Positions 22,514-32,234 of a stretch of DNA of 36,507 bases are shown piece after piece. How positions within the stretch are numbered: position 1 is the first letter of the stretch; each line of letters starts with the position of its first letter. Source of the stretch: Parcubacteria group bacterium GW2011_GWE2_39_37 (GTDB lineage Bacteria; Patescibacteriota; Patescibacteriia; Patescibacteriales; GWE2-39-37); the NCBI GenBank assembly GCA_000995135.1, contig LBWY01000017.1, positions 1 through 36,507 on the forward strand, written 5' to 3'. Position numbers and translations under genes: made by a program. Under the pieces are notes generated by a model. That model did not search any database, was not told the origin of the DNA, and was given only the letters and a program-made list of their open reading frames with translations.

Positions 22514-22804
22514 ATGGCAAACGCAAAAAATAAGCAAAAGCAAGAAAAATGTGAAAATTGTAGTGAAGAATTTAGCAAAGAATTTAAGTTGTCAGGGGAA
22601 AAATTGGTTAAGAAAGTTAAAGAATTAATTAAAGAGGGTAACGCAAGAAAGATCATTATCAAGAACGAAAAAGGAAAAGCGATAATGGAGATTCCAGTGA
22701 CAGTCGGAGCAGTGGGCGTAGTATTGGCTCCGGTTCTGGCAGCAGTCGGTGCCTTGGCTGCGCTAGTTACGGAATGTACAATCGAGGTAGTTAAGAAAAA
22801 ATAA
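22514..22804 (+). CDS. DUF4342 family protein
   Basis: 96 residues. The DUF4342 signature is clear: GEKLVKKVKELIKEGNARKIIIKNEKGKAIMEIPVTVGAVGVVLAPVLAAVGALAALVTECTIEVV, a helix, a small beta meander and a glycine/alanine-rich hydrophobic hairpin. Function is unknown; the hydrophobic segment suggests membrane association. The N-terminal tail has a CxxC (CENC) before the domain. A TTGACT/TAAGCT promoter-like pair lies at about 22453-22481. Confidence 0.85.
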   Translation: MANAKNKQKQEKCENCSEEFSKEFKLSGEKLVKKVKELIKEGNARKIIIKNEKGKAIMEIPVTVGAVGVVLAPVLAAVGALAALVTECTIEVVKKK

Positions 22805-22809
22805 AAGAA

Positions 22810-22850
22810 AATATTAAAAAAACCGCCGTATGGCGGTTTTTTTTAATATT
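22810..22850. terminator. Bidirectional terminator between DUF4342 and gyrB
   Basis: AATATTAAAAAAACCGCC and GGCGGTTTTTTTTAATATT form a stem of about 18 bp with T runs on both strands, in the convergent gap. Confidence 0.9.
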
Positions 22851-22869
22851 TCAGTTCAAAAGAAATTCC

Positions 22870-22905
22870 GGAGCCAGGCTCCGTCAGCTGACGGAGCCGG
22901 GCTCC
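22870..22905. repeat. GC-rich 36-bp palindrome after gyrB
   Basis: GGAGCCAGGCTCCGTCAG is followed by its near-perfect complement (one mismatch). The arms themselves contain GGAGCC/GGCTCC, so two smaller hairpins are also possible. It lies seven bases after the gyrB stop; the U tract on the gyrB strand is weak, so it may be a repeat or an RNA end-stabiliser. Confidence 0.7.
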
Positions 22906-22911
22906 ATAGTT

Positions 22912-24948
<2,037 letters not shown>

Positions 24949-24973
24949 TTATTTAACATTAGCATATTAATTT

Positions 24974-24999
24974 AAAAACAACCCAAATCATCTAGGGTT
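24974..24999 (-). promoter_or_regulatory. Leader hairpin with U tract before gyrB
   Basis: On the minus strand AACCC pairs with GGGTT around a 10-base loop, then GTTTTT. It starts about 8 nt after the predicted transcript start and lies 35 bases before ATG 24939. Confidence 0.5.
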
Positions 25000-25013
25000 A
25001 TTTTTATATAAAT

Positions 25014-25042
25014 ATTTTAGCAAAATTACGGCTTAATATCAA
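25014..25042 (-). promoter_or_regulatory. Promoter of gyrB
   Basis: Minus strand TTGATA (25042-25037), 17 bases ending in TGC, TAAAAT (25019-25014): good sigma70 spacing with extended -10. Confidence 0.7.
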
Positions 25043-25132
25043 GTTTTTGCGATTATTTTTACTGATAAAAATGTTTGTCAATTTAGCTTAGTCTATGTTA
25101 AAATAAAGCTATAAAAAATAACCATAAAAATT

Positions 25133-26083
25133 GTGATTGACAACGATCCTCAAAAGATAAACTTGGAAAGGTATCAAGATTTAGACGGTGTAACTTTAAA
25201 AAAGTTGAACTTCGGCCTTTGGTTTGTCGGCCATGTAAAGCTGATAAAAAATATCTTGTTTTGGCTCTTGATGGTTGCCGGCGGAATAGCCTGGCTTTAT
25301 TTTATTTACACTTTCGGGTTTTATGTTATTAAGGGCATGAAAGACGACGACAAGTTGCTGGCCAATATGGTTGCTGTACGTCCAATAGACCATAGATTTA
25401 TTCTCAATATTTCCGCCAAGCCTCTAGCAGCATCTGAAGTTCAGGTTTTTAATACCTCTGGTAATAAATATGATTTTTTGGTTCTAATTGAAAACCCAAG
25501 CCAACGGCACTGGGCGGATTTGAGCTATTATTTTTTGATCGACGGCCAACCATCAGAAAAGTTAAAAAATTATATTTTTCCAAATGAGTCTAAATATTTA
25601 ACCCTCTTGGCCAAAGAATTGAATTTCAAACCGAGCAGTGTTGAATTGATAATGGAAAATCCGAACTGGCATAGAATTGATGCTAAAAAAATACCTAATT
25701 GGGAAATATATAAAACCGAGCATATGAATATTGAAATTAAAAACGCCGGTTATGTCCCGCCGAGAACTAGTGGACTATCAGAAAAAATCAATCTAGGGCA
25801 GGTAGGTTTCACAGTGTCAAATCTTTCTCCTTATAATTACTGGAAGGTTAACTTTACAACGTTACTATATAGTTATGGCAGTGTAGTGGGAGTTAACCAA
25901 TATTTCGCCGATAGCTTGAAATCCGGCGAGACAAGGGTAATTGAGGCCAATTATCCTGGTCAGTTTGGTCGTATCGATAAGGTAGAAGTCATCCCGGATG
26001 TTAATTTTATGGATCCTACGGTTTATGAGAAATTTATCGGCAGCGGAATATTGCCGATTGAAGAAGTAAAGAAAGACAGATAA
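25133..26083 (+). CDS. Conserved membrane protein upstream of rodA
   Basis: 316 residues from a GTG start. No family recognised. A membrane helix (IKNILFWLLMVAGGIAWLYFIYTFGFYVI, about 38-66) follows a short cytoplasmic N-terminus. The large outside part is beta-rich, with repeated phrases about 'position' strands (VQVFNTSGNKYDFLVLIENPS, VGFTVSNLSPYNYWKVNFTTLLY), resembling FxLyD/immunoglobulin-like folds. It ends one base before the SEDS gene start, so the two are tightly linked and may act together in envelope growth. Confidence 0.7.
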   Translation: MIDNDPQKINLERYQDLDGVTLKKLNFGLWFVGHVKLIKNILFWLLMVAGGIAWLYFIYTFGFYVIKGMKDDDKLLANMVAVRPIDHRFILNISAKPLAASEVQVFNTSGNKYDFLVLIENPSQRHWADLSYYFLIDGQPSEKLKNYIFPNESKYLTLLAKELNFKPSSVELIMENPNWHRIDAKKIPNWEIYKTEHMNIEIKNAGYVPPRTSGLSEKINLGQVGFTVSNLSPYNYWKVNFTTLLYSYGSVVGVNQYFADSLKSGETRVIEANYPGQFGRIDKVEVIPDVNFMDPTVYEKFIGSGILPIEEVKKDR

Positions 26084-26084
26084 T

Positions 26085-27188
26085 ATGTTCAAAAAAATCT
26101 TCATATATTTAAAGAACATGGACTGGATAATGCTTTCTTCAGTCCTTTTGTTAATGGCCTTCGGTTTGGCAGAAATTTATAGCGTTTCTTTGGGTAAGGG
26201 GACTGATCTGCTTAATTTTAAAAAACAGCTTTTGTTCATAGCTATAGGGGTGGTGCTGATGCTATTCTTTGCTTTCTCTGATTATCACAATCTCCGCAGT
26301 TATAGTGTCTATCTTTATATTCTCGGGATAATCTTATTATTAGCAGTCTTGTTTTTTGGGAAGGTCATCAACGGTACCAAAGGTTGGTTCAGCATTTTTG
26401 GTTTTGGTATCCAACCGGTTGAATTTGTTAAATTATCTCTGATTATTTTTTTGGCAAGATATTTTTCTGGATCATCGATGAGAATCAATCAGTTGAGGCA
26501 TTTTGTCGTGACCGGAGGTGCAACCCTGATTCTTTTTGTCCTGATTCTGTTCCAGCCGGATTTCGGTTCAGCGATGTTGCTGTTTGCTCTATGGTTTTCG
26601 ATAATAATTTTTACCGGTCCGGAAAAGAAATATCTGTTTGCCATTTTCTTGATTATCGCTTTGTTGGCTGGAGGAGCCTGGTCTTTCTATCTCAAAGATT
26701 ATCAAAAGCAAAGAGTTCTTACCTTCTTTAATCCTTCCTTTGATCCGCTTGATCAAGGTTATAATGTCGCCCAAGCGATCATTGCGGTCGGATCTGGCGG
26801 ACTGGCCGGGAGAGGAATTGGTTTTGGCTCTCAATCTCAATTAAAATTTTTGCCCGAAAGCCAAACCGACTTCATTTTTGCCGTAGTAGCAGAAGAGCTA
26901 GGATTTTTGGGGGTAAGCTTGGTGATGCTTTTCTTCGCTGTATTCTTTGTTCGGTGCATTACTTCTTTGAAAAAAGTTAATAACGACTTCGGCATATTTT
27001 TCATTTTGGGTGTAGTTAGCTTGATTTTTATTGAAATGTTTATTAATATAGCAATGAATATGGGATTGCTTCCTGTTGTGGGAATATCATTGCCATTTAT
27101 CAGTTATGGAGGCAGTGCAATAATAATTAACCTAATATTAGTAGGTATTTTGCAAAGCATAATAATTAGGTCAAAAACGATTTATTAA
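26085..27188 (+). CDS. rodA: SEDS peptidoglycan polymerase, RodA type
   Basis: 367 residues with ten predicted membrane helices, the shape-elongation-division-sporulation glycosyltransferase that polymerises lipid II. Landmarks: FGIQPVEFVKLSLIIFLARY, QPDFGSAMLLF, the extracellular loop DPLDQGYNVAQAIIAVGSGGLAGRGIGFGSQSQLKFLPESQTDFIFAVVAEELGFLG and LLPVVGISLPFISYGGSA. The loop with DPLxxGY and QSQLKFLPE favours RodA over FtsW. The partner penicillin-binding protein is not in this window. It follows the 316-aa membrane protein with a 1-bp gap and leads into rplY. Confidence 0.88.
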   Translation: MFKKIFIYLKNMDWIMLSSVLLLMAFGLAEIYSVSLGKGTDLLNFKKQLLFIAIGVVLMLFFAFSDYHNLRSYSVYLYILGIILLLAVLFFGKVINGTKGWFSIFGFGIQPVEFVKLSLIIFLARYFSGSSMRINQLRHFVVTGGATLILFVLILFQPDFGSAMLLFALWFSIIIFTGPEKKYLFAIFLIIALLAGGAWSFYLKDYQKQRVLTFFNPSFDPLDQGYNVAQAIIAVGSGGLAGRGIGFGSQSQLKFLPESQTDFIFAVVAEELGFLGVSLVMLFFAVFFVRCITSLKKVNNDFGIFFILGVVSLIFIEMFINIAMNMGLLPVVGISLPFISYGGSAIIINLILVGILQSIIIRSKTIY

Positions 27189-27204
27189 TTTAACAAAATA
27201 TTTT

Positions 27205-27834
27205 ATGAGTGAAAAAATCGAATTACAGGCGCAAAGCCGTGACGCGAAGAAAGAGAAGGTAAATACAGTACGAGCTGAAGGGTTTATTCCTGCTGTAATT
27301 TATGGTACAGGGTTGCCCAGTTTAAGCATCAAAGTCAAAGAAAGTGATTTTGGCAAAGTTTTTACCAAAGCCGGCGAGACAAATTTAATCGAACTGACTG
27401 TTGATGGAAAAACCGAGAGAGTATTGATATATGATGTATCAAAAAATCCGATCAAGAGAAAAATTGAGAGCATCGATTTTATCCGAGTGGATATGAAGAA
27501 GAAAATCACCGTGGAAGTTCCTTTGGTGTTTGTTGGCGAAGCTAGGGCGGTGAAGGACTTGGGCGGATTTTTGGTTAGAAATGCTGACCACGTTGAGGTG
27601 GAGTGTTTGCCAGAAGATTTGATCAACCAGATTGAGGTCGATGTTTCTTTGTTGAAAGAAATTGAAGACTCAGTTAAAATGAGCGATTTGAAATTGCCTG
27701 CCGGCGTTGAGCTTACCAGCGTATCAGACGAAGTCTTGGCAATTGTCATTAAGCAAGAAGTCGAAGCTGAAGAACCAGTTGCTACTGCGGAAACTCCAGC
27801 TGAACCAGAAAAAGAAAAGGAAGCTGCAAAATAA
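27205..27834 (+). CDS. rplY: 50S ribosomal protein L25 (CTC/TL5 type)
   Basis: Binds 5S rRNA. N-terminal L25 beta-barrel (IELQAQSRDAKKEKVNTVRAEGFIPAVIYG, SIKVKESDFGKVF) up to about residue 95, then the TL5/CTC C-terminal domain (VEVPLVFVGEARAVKDLGGFLVRNADHVEVECLPEDLINQIEVDVS), and an acidic tail. 209 residues is normal for the two-domain form. It follows rodA by 16 bp, probably in the same transcript. Confidence 0.95.
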   Translation: MSEKIELQAQSRDAKKEKVNTVRAEGFIPAVIYGTGLPSLSIKVKESDFGKVFTKAGETNLIELTVDGKTERVLIYDVSKNPIKRKIESIDFIRVDMKKKITVEVPLVFVGEARAVKDLGGFLVRNADHVEVECLPEDLINQIEVDVSLLKEIEDSVKMSDLKLPAGVELTSVSDEVLAIVIKQEVEAEEPVATAETPAEPEKEKEAAK

Positions 27835-27854
27835 TAAGTTTAATATAAAAGGAG

Positions 27855-28946
27855 ATGTTAAACAAAGATATATTTTTTGATAAAAAAAAGCGGTTATTTT
27901 TAATAACTAGCTTTTTTTTATTGTTTTGTTTGTCTGTTTTTATTTCGTGGGCATATCTTAGGCTGGAAAAAAATGAAACCAAAGATTCTTTAATAAAAAC
28001 TAGCGAAGAAAAAAAAGCCGAAATCGACTCTTGCGATAATCAGCAATGCGCTAGCCAACTGAATCTGGTAAGAAGAAAAATCGACGGTATCTTGGTTGCG
28101 TCTGGAGAAGAAAACCCTCAGATGATAGGGGTTATGATCGATAATCATATGGACGCTCGTCCCCAGGCAGGATTGGCTCGAGCAAGTTTGGTGTATGAAG
28201 CTGAAGCCGAAGGGGCAGTCACCAGATTTCTGGCCTTTTTCTCTTCGGATGATGTGGTGGAAAAAATCGGTCCGGTCAGGAGTGCCCGGCCGTATTTTAT
28301 TGATTGGGCGACTGAAATCAATGCTTTGTATGTCCATTGCGGTGGTAGCCCTGATGCACTGAGCAAAATCAAAAATAAAGGAATCCTGGCTTTGGATGAA
28401 TTTTATAATAGCCGCTTTTTCTGGCGAGACAATAGCCGTCCAAGACCGCATAATCTTTTCACCTCGATAGAAAATTTGAATGATTACTTGGCCAGGAAGA
28501 AGGTAAAAGACCATGATATTCAAGCCTGGAAATTCAAAGATGATTTGCCGGCATCTCAGCCTGCGACGAGCACGATAATGATTAATTTCCGATTGCCGGA
28601 TTTTGTGGTAGAATGGAAATACGACAAGGAAAAAAATAATTACATCAGATATCAGAAAGGAAAAATACAGAAAACTGAAAAAGACGAGACAATCGTTGCA
28701 AAAAATGTTATAATTCAATACGTAGCTAGCCGGGTAATGGATGAGAAGGCTCGCCTGTCAATGGATAATGTCGGATCGGACAAAGCAATCGCTTGTATTG
28801 ATGGCAGGTGCGAAGAAGGAAAATGGAAAAAATCAGCCTCTGATTCGAGAAATTTATTTTACAAGAGCAATGGCGAACAGATAGAATTTAATGCAGGAAC
28901 AACCTGGGTAGAGGTAGTAAAAAATAATTATAACGTAGTATATTAA
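27855..28946 (+). CDS. DUF3048 (YerB-like) extracytoplasmic protein
   Basis: 363 residues. An N-terminal membrane helix (LFLITSFFLLFCLSVFISWAYL) and a charged linker, then the DUF3048 core: GVMIDNHMDARPQAGLARASLVYEAEAEGAVTRFLAFFSSD, KIGPVRSARPYFIDWATEINALYVHCGGSPDAL, and a second domain ending GEQIEFNAGTTWVEVV. YerB relatives are cell-surface proteins of unknown function. AAAGGAG touches the ATG with no spacer, which is unusual; the next in-frame starts would remove the membrane helix, so I keep 27855. Follows rplY by 20 bp. Confidence 0.88.
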   Translation: MLNKDIFFDKKKRLFLITSFFLLFCLSVFISWAYLRLEKNETKDSLIKTSEEKKAEIDSCDNQQCASQLNLVRRKIDGILVASGEENPQMIGVMIDNHMDARPQAGLARASLVYEAEAEGAVTRFLAFFSSDDVVEKIGPVRSARPYFIDWATEINALYVHCGGSPDALSKIKNKGILALDEFYNSRFFWRDNSRPRPHNLFTSIENLNDYLARKKVKDHDIQAWKFKDDLPASQPATSTIMINFRLPDFVVEWKYDKEKNNYIRYQKGKIQKTEKDETIVAKNVIIQYVASRVMDEKARLSMDNVGSDKAIACIDGRCEEGKWKKSASDSRNLFYKSNGEQIEFNAGTTWVEVVKNNYNVVY

Positions 28947-28955
28947 ACAAAGATT

Positions 28956-29441
28956 ATGGCAAAACAAAAAAACAATAAAAAGGGCTTTACCCTTATTGAA
29001 CTCCTGGTAGTTATTTCGATAATTGGCTTCTTGGCGGTTCTTGCTCTAGTGGCAGTAACCACGGTTAGAAGGGGTGCAAGAGATTCTTTGAGAGTGAATG
29101 CGATTTCTGCAATGCGTAAATCTCTTGAGTTGTATGCCAATGACAATGATGGTAATTATCCGGTTTCTGCCGGCGAATGTGTCGCTACAACCGGGTCAGT
29201 AGGGCCTGCTTTATTAGCATCCAAAGCTTTGGAAAGCGTAATGGTTGATCCTTCTTGGCCTACAGCCGTTCCGGCAAATGTGACTCCCGGAGGAACTGTA
29301 ATCGCGCCTTCGAATTCTTTTTGTTATTATTACTTTTCAGCTACTTCGACCAAAGATTTTACAGTTAACTATTACTTAGAAACTGATTCCAGGGCAGGGG
29401 CAAGCGGTATACATGTTGCCGGACCCAGCGGAGAGAAATAA
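28956..29441 (+). CDS. Type IV pilin/pseudopilin-like protein
   Basis: 161 residues. Class III signal: a short basic leader (MAKQKNNKK), cleavage site G|FTLIELLVVISIIGFLAVLALVAVTTV, the mature N-terminal helix with conserved Phe1 and Glu5. A globular part follows with two pairs of Cys-like positions (GECVATTG, SFCYYYFSATS) and the pseudopilin-type YANDNDGNYP motif. Cleaved by a prepilin peptidase and assembled by PilB/PilC-type machinery not in this window. It starts 9 bp after the DUF3048 gene and is followed by a bidirectional terminator. Confidence 0.9.
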   Translation: MAKQKNNKKGFTLIELLVVISIIGFLAVLALVAVTTVRRGARDSLRVNAISAMRKSLELYANDNDGNYPVSAGECVATTGSVGPALLASKALESVMVDPSWPTAVPANVTPGGTVIAPSNSFCYYYFSATSTKDFTVNYYLETDSRAGASGIHVAGPSGEK

Positions 29442-29461
29442 GAATTAGTACATAAAATAAT

Positions 29462-29491
29462 AAAAATCCCCGAATTATTTCGGGGATTTTA
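29462..29491. terminator. Bidirectional terminator overlapping the prmC 3' end
   Basis: AAAATCCCCGAA / TTCGGGGATTTT, a 12-bp stem with loop TTAT. The convergent prmC stop codon lies in this hairpin, so its last codons (KSPK-stop) are read from the stem. Confidence 0.85.
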
Positions 29492-30332
29492 TTATTGCCA
29501 GACGATCATAACCGCCCAGGTCTTTTTTTATTTGGAATTCTTTATCTGGTAATTCAGTTTCGACAAGTTTTTTAAATGCGACTGTCTGTGTATGGTCGAT
29601 TTCACAATATATAATGTATTTATTTATTTTATATTCTTTAATTTGCTGGAAAAGCTCTCGATAGTATTTTAATCCATCATTGCCAGCTACCAAAGCCAAT
29701 TTTGGCTCTCGTTTTATCGAAGGCGATTCCTTGACTTGCTTCGGCGTCAGGTAGGGGAGGTTGGCAAGGACTGTCAGGCTGGAGTCAGGAGTTAAGAATT
29801 TAGAATTAAGAATAGGGGAGAGAAGATTCCCTTTTTTGAAATTTATAATTTTATTAACTTTGTGTGTTAGTGCATTCTTTTTAGCAACCGCAAGTGCTTT
29901 GGATGAAATATCGATAGCATAAAACTTATAGCTCGGTTTATCGTAACTTTTCAACAACTTAGCTAGGGTGATAATTATGCAGCCAGAGCCAGTCCCCACA
30001 TCCACAAGCGTTACGTGTTCCAAGTTATGCGTTACGAGTTTTAATGCCTCCTCTACCATCAGTTCAGTTTCAGGTCGAGGAACCAAGACGTCTTCATTTA
30101 CAAAAAAATTCAAACCATAGAATTCTTTTTCTCCAGTTATGACGGCGACTGAGAAGCCTTTAATTCTTTTAGTTAATAATTTAATAATGTTTTTGATCTT
30201 TGTTCTAGTCAGTTCTTGTTCAGGATGTGATATGATGTACTCTCTCGGTTTTTTTAAAGAGAAGGCTAAAAGAAGATCTAAGTCTAGCGGTGAAACTTTT
30301 GAATATTTATTTTTTAATTCTTGAATAGTCAT
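29475..30332 (-). CDS. prmC: Release-factor glutamine N5-methyltransferase PrmC (HemK)
   Basis: Methylates the GGQ glutamine of release factors RF1/RF2. Helical N-terminal domain, then the class I fold: VPRPETE (85-91), VDVGTGSGCIIITLA (110-124), YAIDISSKAL, and motif IV LANLPYLTPKQV, where the usual NPPY is NLPY. 285 residues is normal. Two patches look repeat-derived: THNLEHVTLV from GTAACGCATAACTTGGAACA-type words, and ILNSKFLTPDSSLT from ATTCTTAATTC/CTCCTGACTCC words, both outside the catalytic motifs. Its substrate gene prfA lies directly upstream on the same strand, though a terminator-like hairpin stands between them. Confidence 0.93.
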   Translation of the reverse strand: MTIQELKNKYSKVSPLDLDLLLAFSLKKPREYIISHPEQELTRTKIKNIIKLLTKRIKGFSVAVITGEKEFYGLNFFVNEDVLVPRPETELMVEEALKLVTHNLEHVTLVDVGTGSGCIIITLAKLLKSYDKPSYKFYAIDISSKALAVAKKNALTHKVNKIINFKKGNLLSPILNSKFLTPDSSLTVLANLPYLTPKQVKESPSIKREPKLALVAGNDGLKYYRELFQQIKEYKINKYIIYCEIDHTQTVAFKKLVETELPDKEFQIKKDLGGYDRLAIIKSPK

Positions 30333-30345
30333 TTGGTGAATATAA

Positions 30346-30366
30346 AAAAGGAGCTAAGCTCCTTTT
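30346..30366. terminator. Hairpin between prfA and prmC
   Basis: AAAAGGAGC / GCTCCTTTT, 9 bp with loop TAA and T runs on both sides. On the minus strand it follows prfA by a few bases and would cut prmC off unless read through; no separate prmC promoter is evident. Confidence 0.75.
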
Positions 30367-30369
30367 CTT

Positions 30370-31422
30370 TTATTGTTCGGACCTTAATCTATTTTCTTCG
30401 GTTTTTAGAGCGGAGATAATTTCGTCCAATTCTCCATTCATGATCCGATCGATGGAATGAAGGGTGAGTTTGATGCGGTGATCGGAAATGCGATCTTGGG
30501 GAAAGTTGTAAGTCCTGATTTTTTCACTCCGGTCGCCAGTGCCGATTTGCGCCTTTCTTTGAGCGGCCTCTTTCTGCTGTTGTTCAAAACGGATTTTTTC
30601 ATAAAGACGAGAGCGTAAGACTTCCAAGGCCTTGACCTTGTTCTGCTGTTGAGATTTCTGGTCTTGGCAGGTTACAACCAGGCCGGTCGGCAGATGAGTG
30701 ATGCGGATCGCTGAATTGGTGGTATTGACTTTTTGTCCACCAGGGCCGGAGGCGGCATAGGTATCGATACGCAGATCCTCCATTCTGACTTGGACATCGA
30801 CTTCTGTCGCTTCCGGCAATACGGCAACGGTTGCAGCTGAGGTGTGAATGCGTCCGGCTTTCTCTGTTTCCGGTACTCTTTGTACACGATGCGTGCCGCT
30901 TTCATATTTCATATTGCTATAGACATTTTTACCGGCTACCGAAAAAACGATTTCTTTATAACCGCCGATGCCGGTTGGATTTGAATCCAAGAGTTCGATT
31001 TTCCAGCCCATCTTGCCGGCAAAAAGAGAGTACATACGGAAGAGATCGGCGGCGAAAAGTGCGGATTCATCTCCACCGGTACCCGCGCGGATTTCCATGA
31101 TGATATTTTTCTTGTCGTCTGGGTCGGCCGGATGAAGTTCAGTTTCAATTTGAGCTTTGAGGGTTTCCGCTTTTGTTTCTAGCTCTTTATTTTCTTCCTC
31201 GGCCATTTCCAAGTATTCTTTATCACTTTCATTCTGCAGAATCTCTTTGTTCTGTGAAATGCTATTATTGATTTTTTCTAATTCCAATATCAAATCAACC
31301 ACGTCTTTGATTTCGGCGCGTTGTTGAGAAAGGGTTCTGATCTTGTCCTGGTCGTTGGCATTGGCCGGATCAGAAAGCTGTTCATCTAGCAGTTTAAGTT
31401 TTTCTTTTATATCTTCGTACAT
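30370..31422 (-). CDS. prfA: Peptide chain release factor 1
   Basis: Recognises UAA/UAG and triggers peptide release. 350 residues: a coiled N-terminal domain (to about residue 100), [52 protein letters not shown], and the catalytic loop [22 protein letters not shown] with GGQ. The overall sequence fits RF1 rather than RF2; there is no in-frame stop as in many prfB genes. Since TGA is used as a stop in this window, RF2 should exist elsewhere. Cotranscription with prmC is likely but gated by the hairpin at 30346. Confidence 0.95.
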   Translation of the reverse strand: MYEDIKEKLKLLDEQLSDPANANDQDKIRTLSQQRAEIKDVVDLILELEKINNSISQNKEILQNESDKEYLEMAEEENKELETKAETLKAQIETELHPADPDDKKNIIMEIRAGTGGDESALFAADLFRMYSLFAGKMGWKIELLDSNPTGIGGYKEIVFSVAGKNVYSNMKYESGTHRVQRVPETEKAGRIHTSAATVAVLPEATEVDVQVRMEDLRIDTYAASGPGGQKVNTTNSAIRITHLPTGLVVTCQDQKSQQQNKVKALEVLRSRLYEKIRFEQQQKEAAQRKAQIGTGDRSEKIRTYNFPQDRISDHRIKLTLHSIDRIMNGELDEIISALKTEENRLRSEQ

Positions 31423-31482
31423 GAGAGATTTTAATTTATAATTTTCAATTTCTAAACAATGATTTAATTATTCAATTTCCTT

Positions 31483-31656
31483 CCTGTCATCTCGACGAGT
31501 CAGCAGACGAGGAGAGATCTCGGAGAATGGCAGGAATAATAAAAACAGAATAATAAACTTTAAAAATAAATCGATGATTTTAATAATACTAATTGTAAAT
31601 CAAGTTTTTACCTCTTCCCGAGATCTCTCACCCGTGAAGGGATTCGAGATGACAAG
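31483..31656. repeat. MITE-like palindromic repeat, TGTCATCTCGA family (copy 3)
   Basis: CCTGTCATCTCGA and TCGAGATGACAAGG ends, inner GAGAGATCTCGG / CCGAGATCTCTC, AT-rich core with the GGCAGGAATA word also seen at 9.8 kb. It lies between prfA and rpmE. Confidence 0.8.
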
Positions 31657-31662
31657 GAATAA

Positions 31663-31728
31663 AAAACGGTTATCTTATTTTATTCTGGTATAAACATTAT
31701 ACCACAAACAAAACAAGATAACCGTTTT
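31663..31728 (-). terminator. Long nested terminator of rpmE
   Basis: The outer stem AAAACGGTTATCTT / AAGATAACCGTTTT (14 bp) encloses an inner hairpin GGTATAA-ACA-TTATACC. On the minus strand it ends in T6, terminating rpmE. The inner arm contains TATAAT-like boxes. Confidence 0.8.
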
Positions 31729-31734
31729 GGATTG

Positions 31735-32022
31735 CTATTTTGAACTTTTTTTGTCTTCTTTGGCTTTGGCCTTGGTAGCTCTTTTGACTTTCTTGCCAAC
31801 TCTTGTTTTGGCCGCATCGTCTTTGGCGCTTGCTTTGGCGCGGAATTTTTCAACACGTCTAGCCGGGTCGACTAATTTTTGTTTGCCAGTGTAAAAAGGA
31901 TGGCAAGCAGAACATAGTTCAGTCTTGATTTCTTCCATGGTTGATCCAGTTACAAAGCTATTGCCGCATGCGCAAATAACTTTAGCTTCCGGATAGTATT
32001 TCTGGTGGGTATCTTTTTTCAT
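31735..32022 (-). CDS. rpmE: 50S ribosomal protein L31, zinc form, with extended basic tail
   Basis: Bridges the ribosomal subunits. The L31 core has the zinc-binding cysteines ([24 protein letters not shown]), then ends at about residue 65. It is followed by about 30 Lys/Ala residues ([34 protein letters not shown]), making 95 residues instead of about 70. The extra tail is common in CPR L31 and probably touches rRNA. It has its own strong promoter and terminator. Confidence 0.95.
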   Translation of the reverse strand: MKKDTHQKYYPEAKVICACGNSFVTGSTMEEIKTELCSACHPFYTGKQKLVDPARRVEKFRAKASAKDDAAKTRVGKKVKRATKAKAKEDKKSSK

Positions 32023-32041
32023 AGGTATATTAATTTATAAT

Positions 32042-32108
32042 AAAAAAGAGTCTCAAATGGACTTTTTAAAGATGTTATTATAATATTAAATATAGTCCTT
32101 CTTGTCAA
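32042..32108 (-). promoter_or_regulatory. rpmE promoter and leader hairpin
   Basis: Minus strand TTGACA (32108-32103), 17 bases, TATTAT (32085-32080). Starting about six bases after the predicted transcript start, AAAAAGTC pairs with GACTCTTTTTT (one bulged C) around CATTTGA, giving a terminator-like hairpin 20 bases before the ATG. A second TTGACA lies just beyond at 32118 on the other strand, in the intergenic space to the next gene, but without a convincing -10. The rest of 32023-32234 is AT-rich with nothing else seen. Confidence 0.65.
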
Positions 32109-32234
32109 GGCCTAATTTTGACAAAGTGATAGAATTTACTACGAAGATTACGAAACAAATCAAAACAATTGTCATTATTTCCCTTAACTCAACATTTATA
32201 AAGCGTTAGTTTGCAAAAATAATTAATAAAACAC

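Noticed and set aside
27990-28718. 242-aa minus-strand ORF inside the DUF3048 gene
   Set aside because: Antisense of a clear DUF3048 protein; the translation has no domain pattern.
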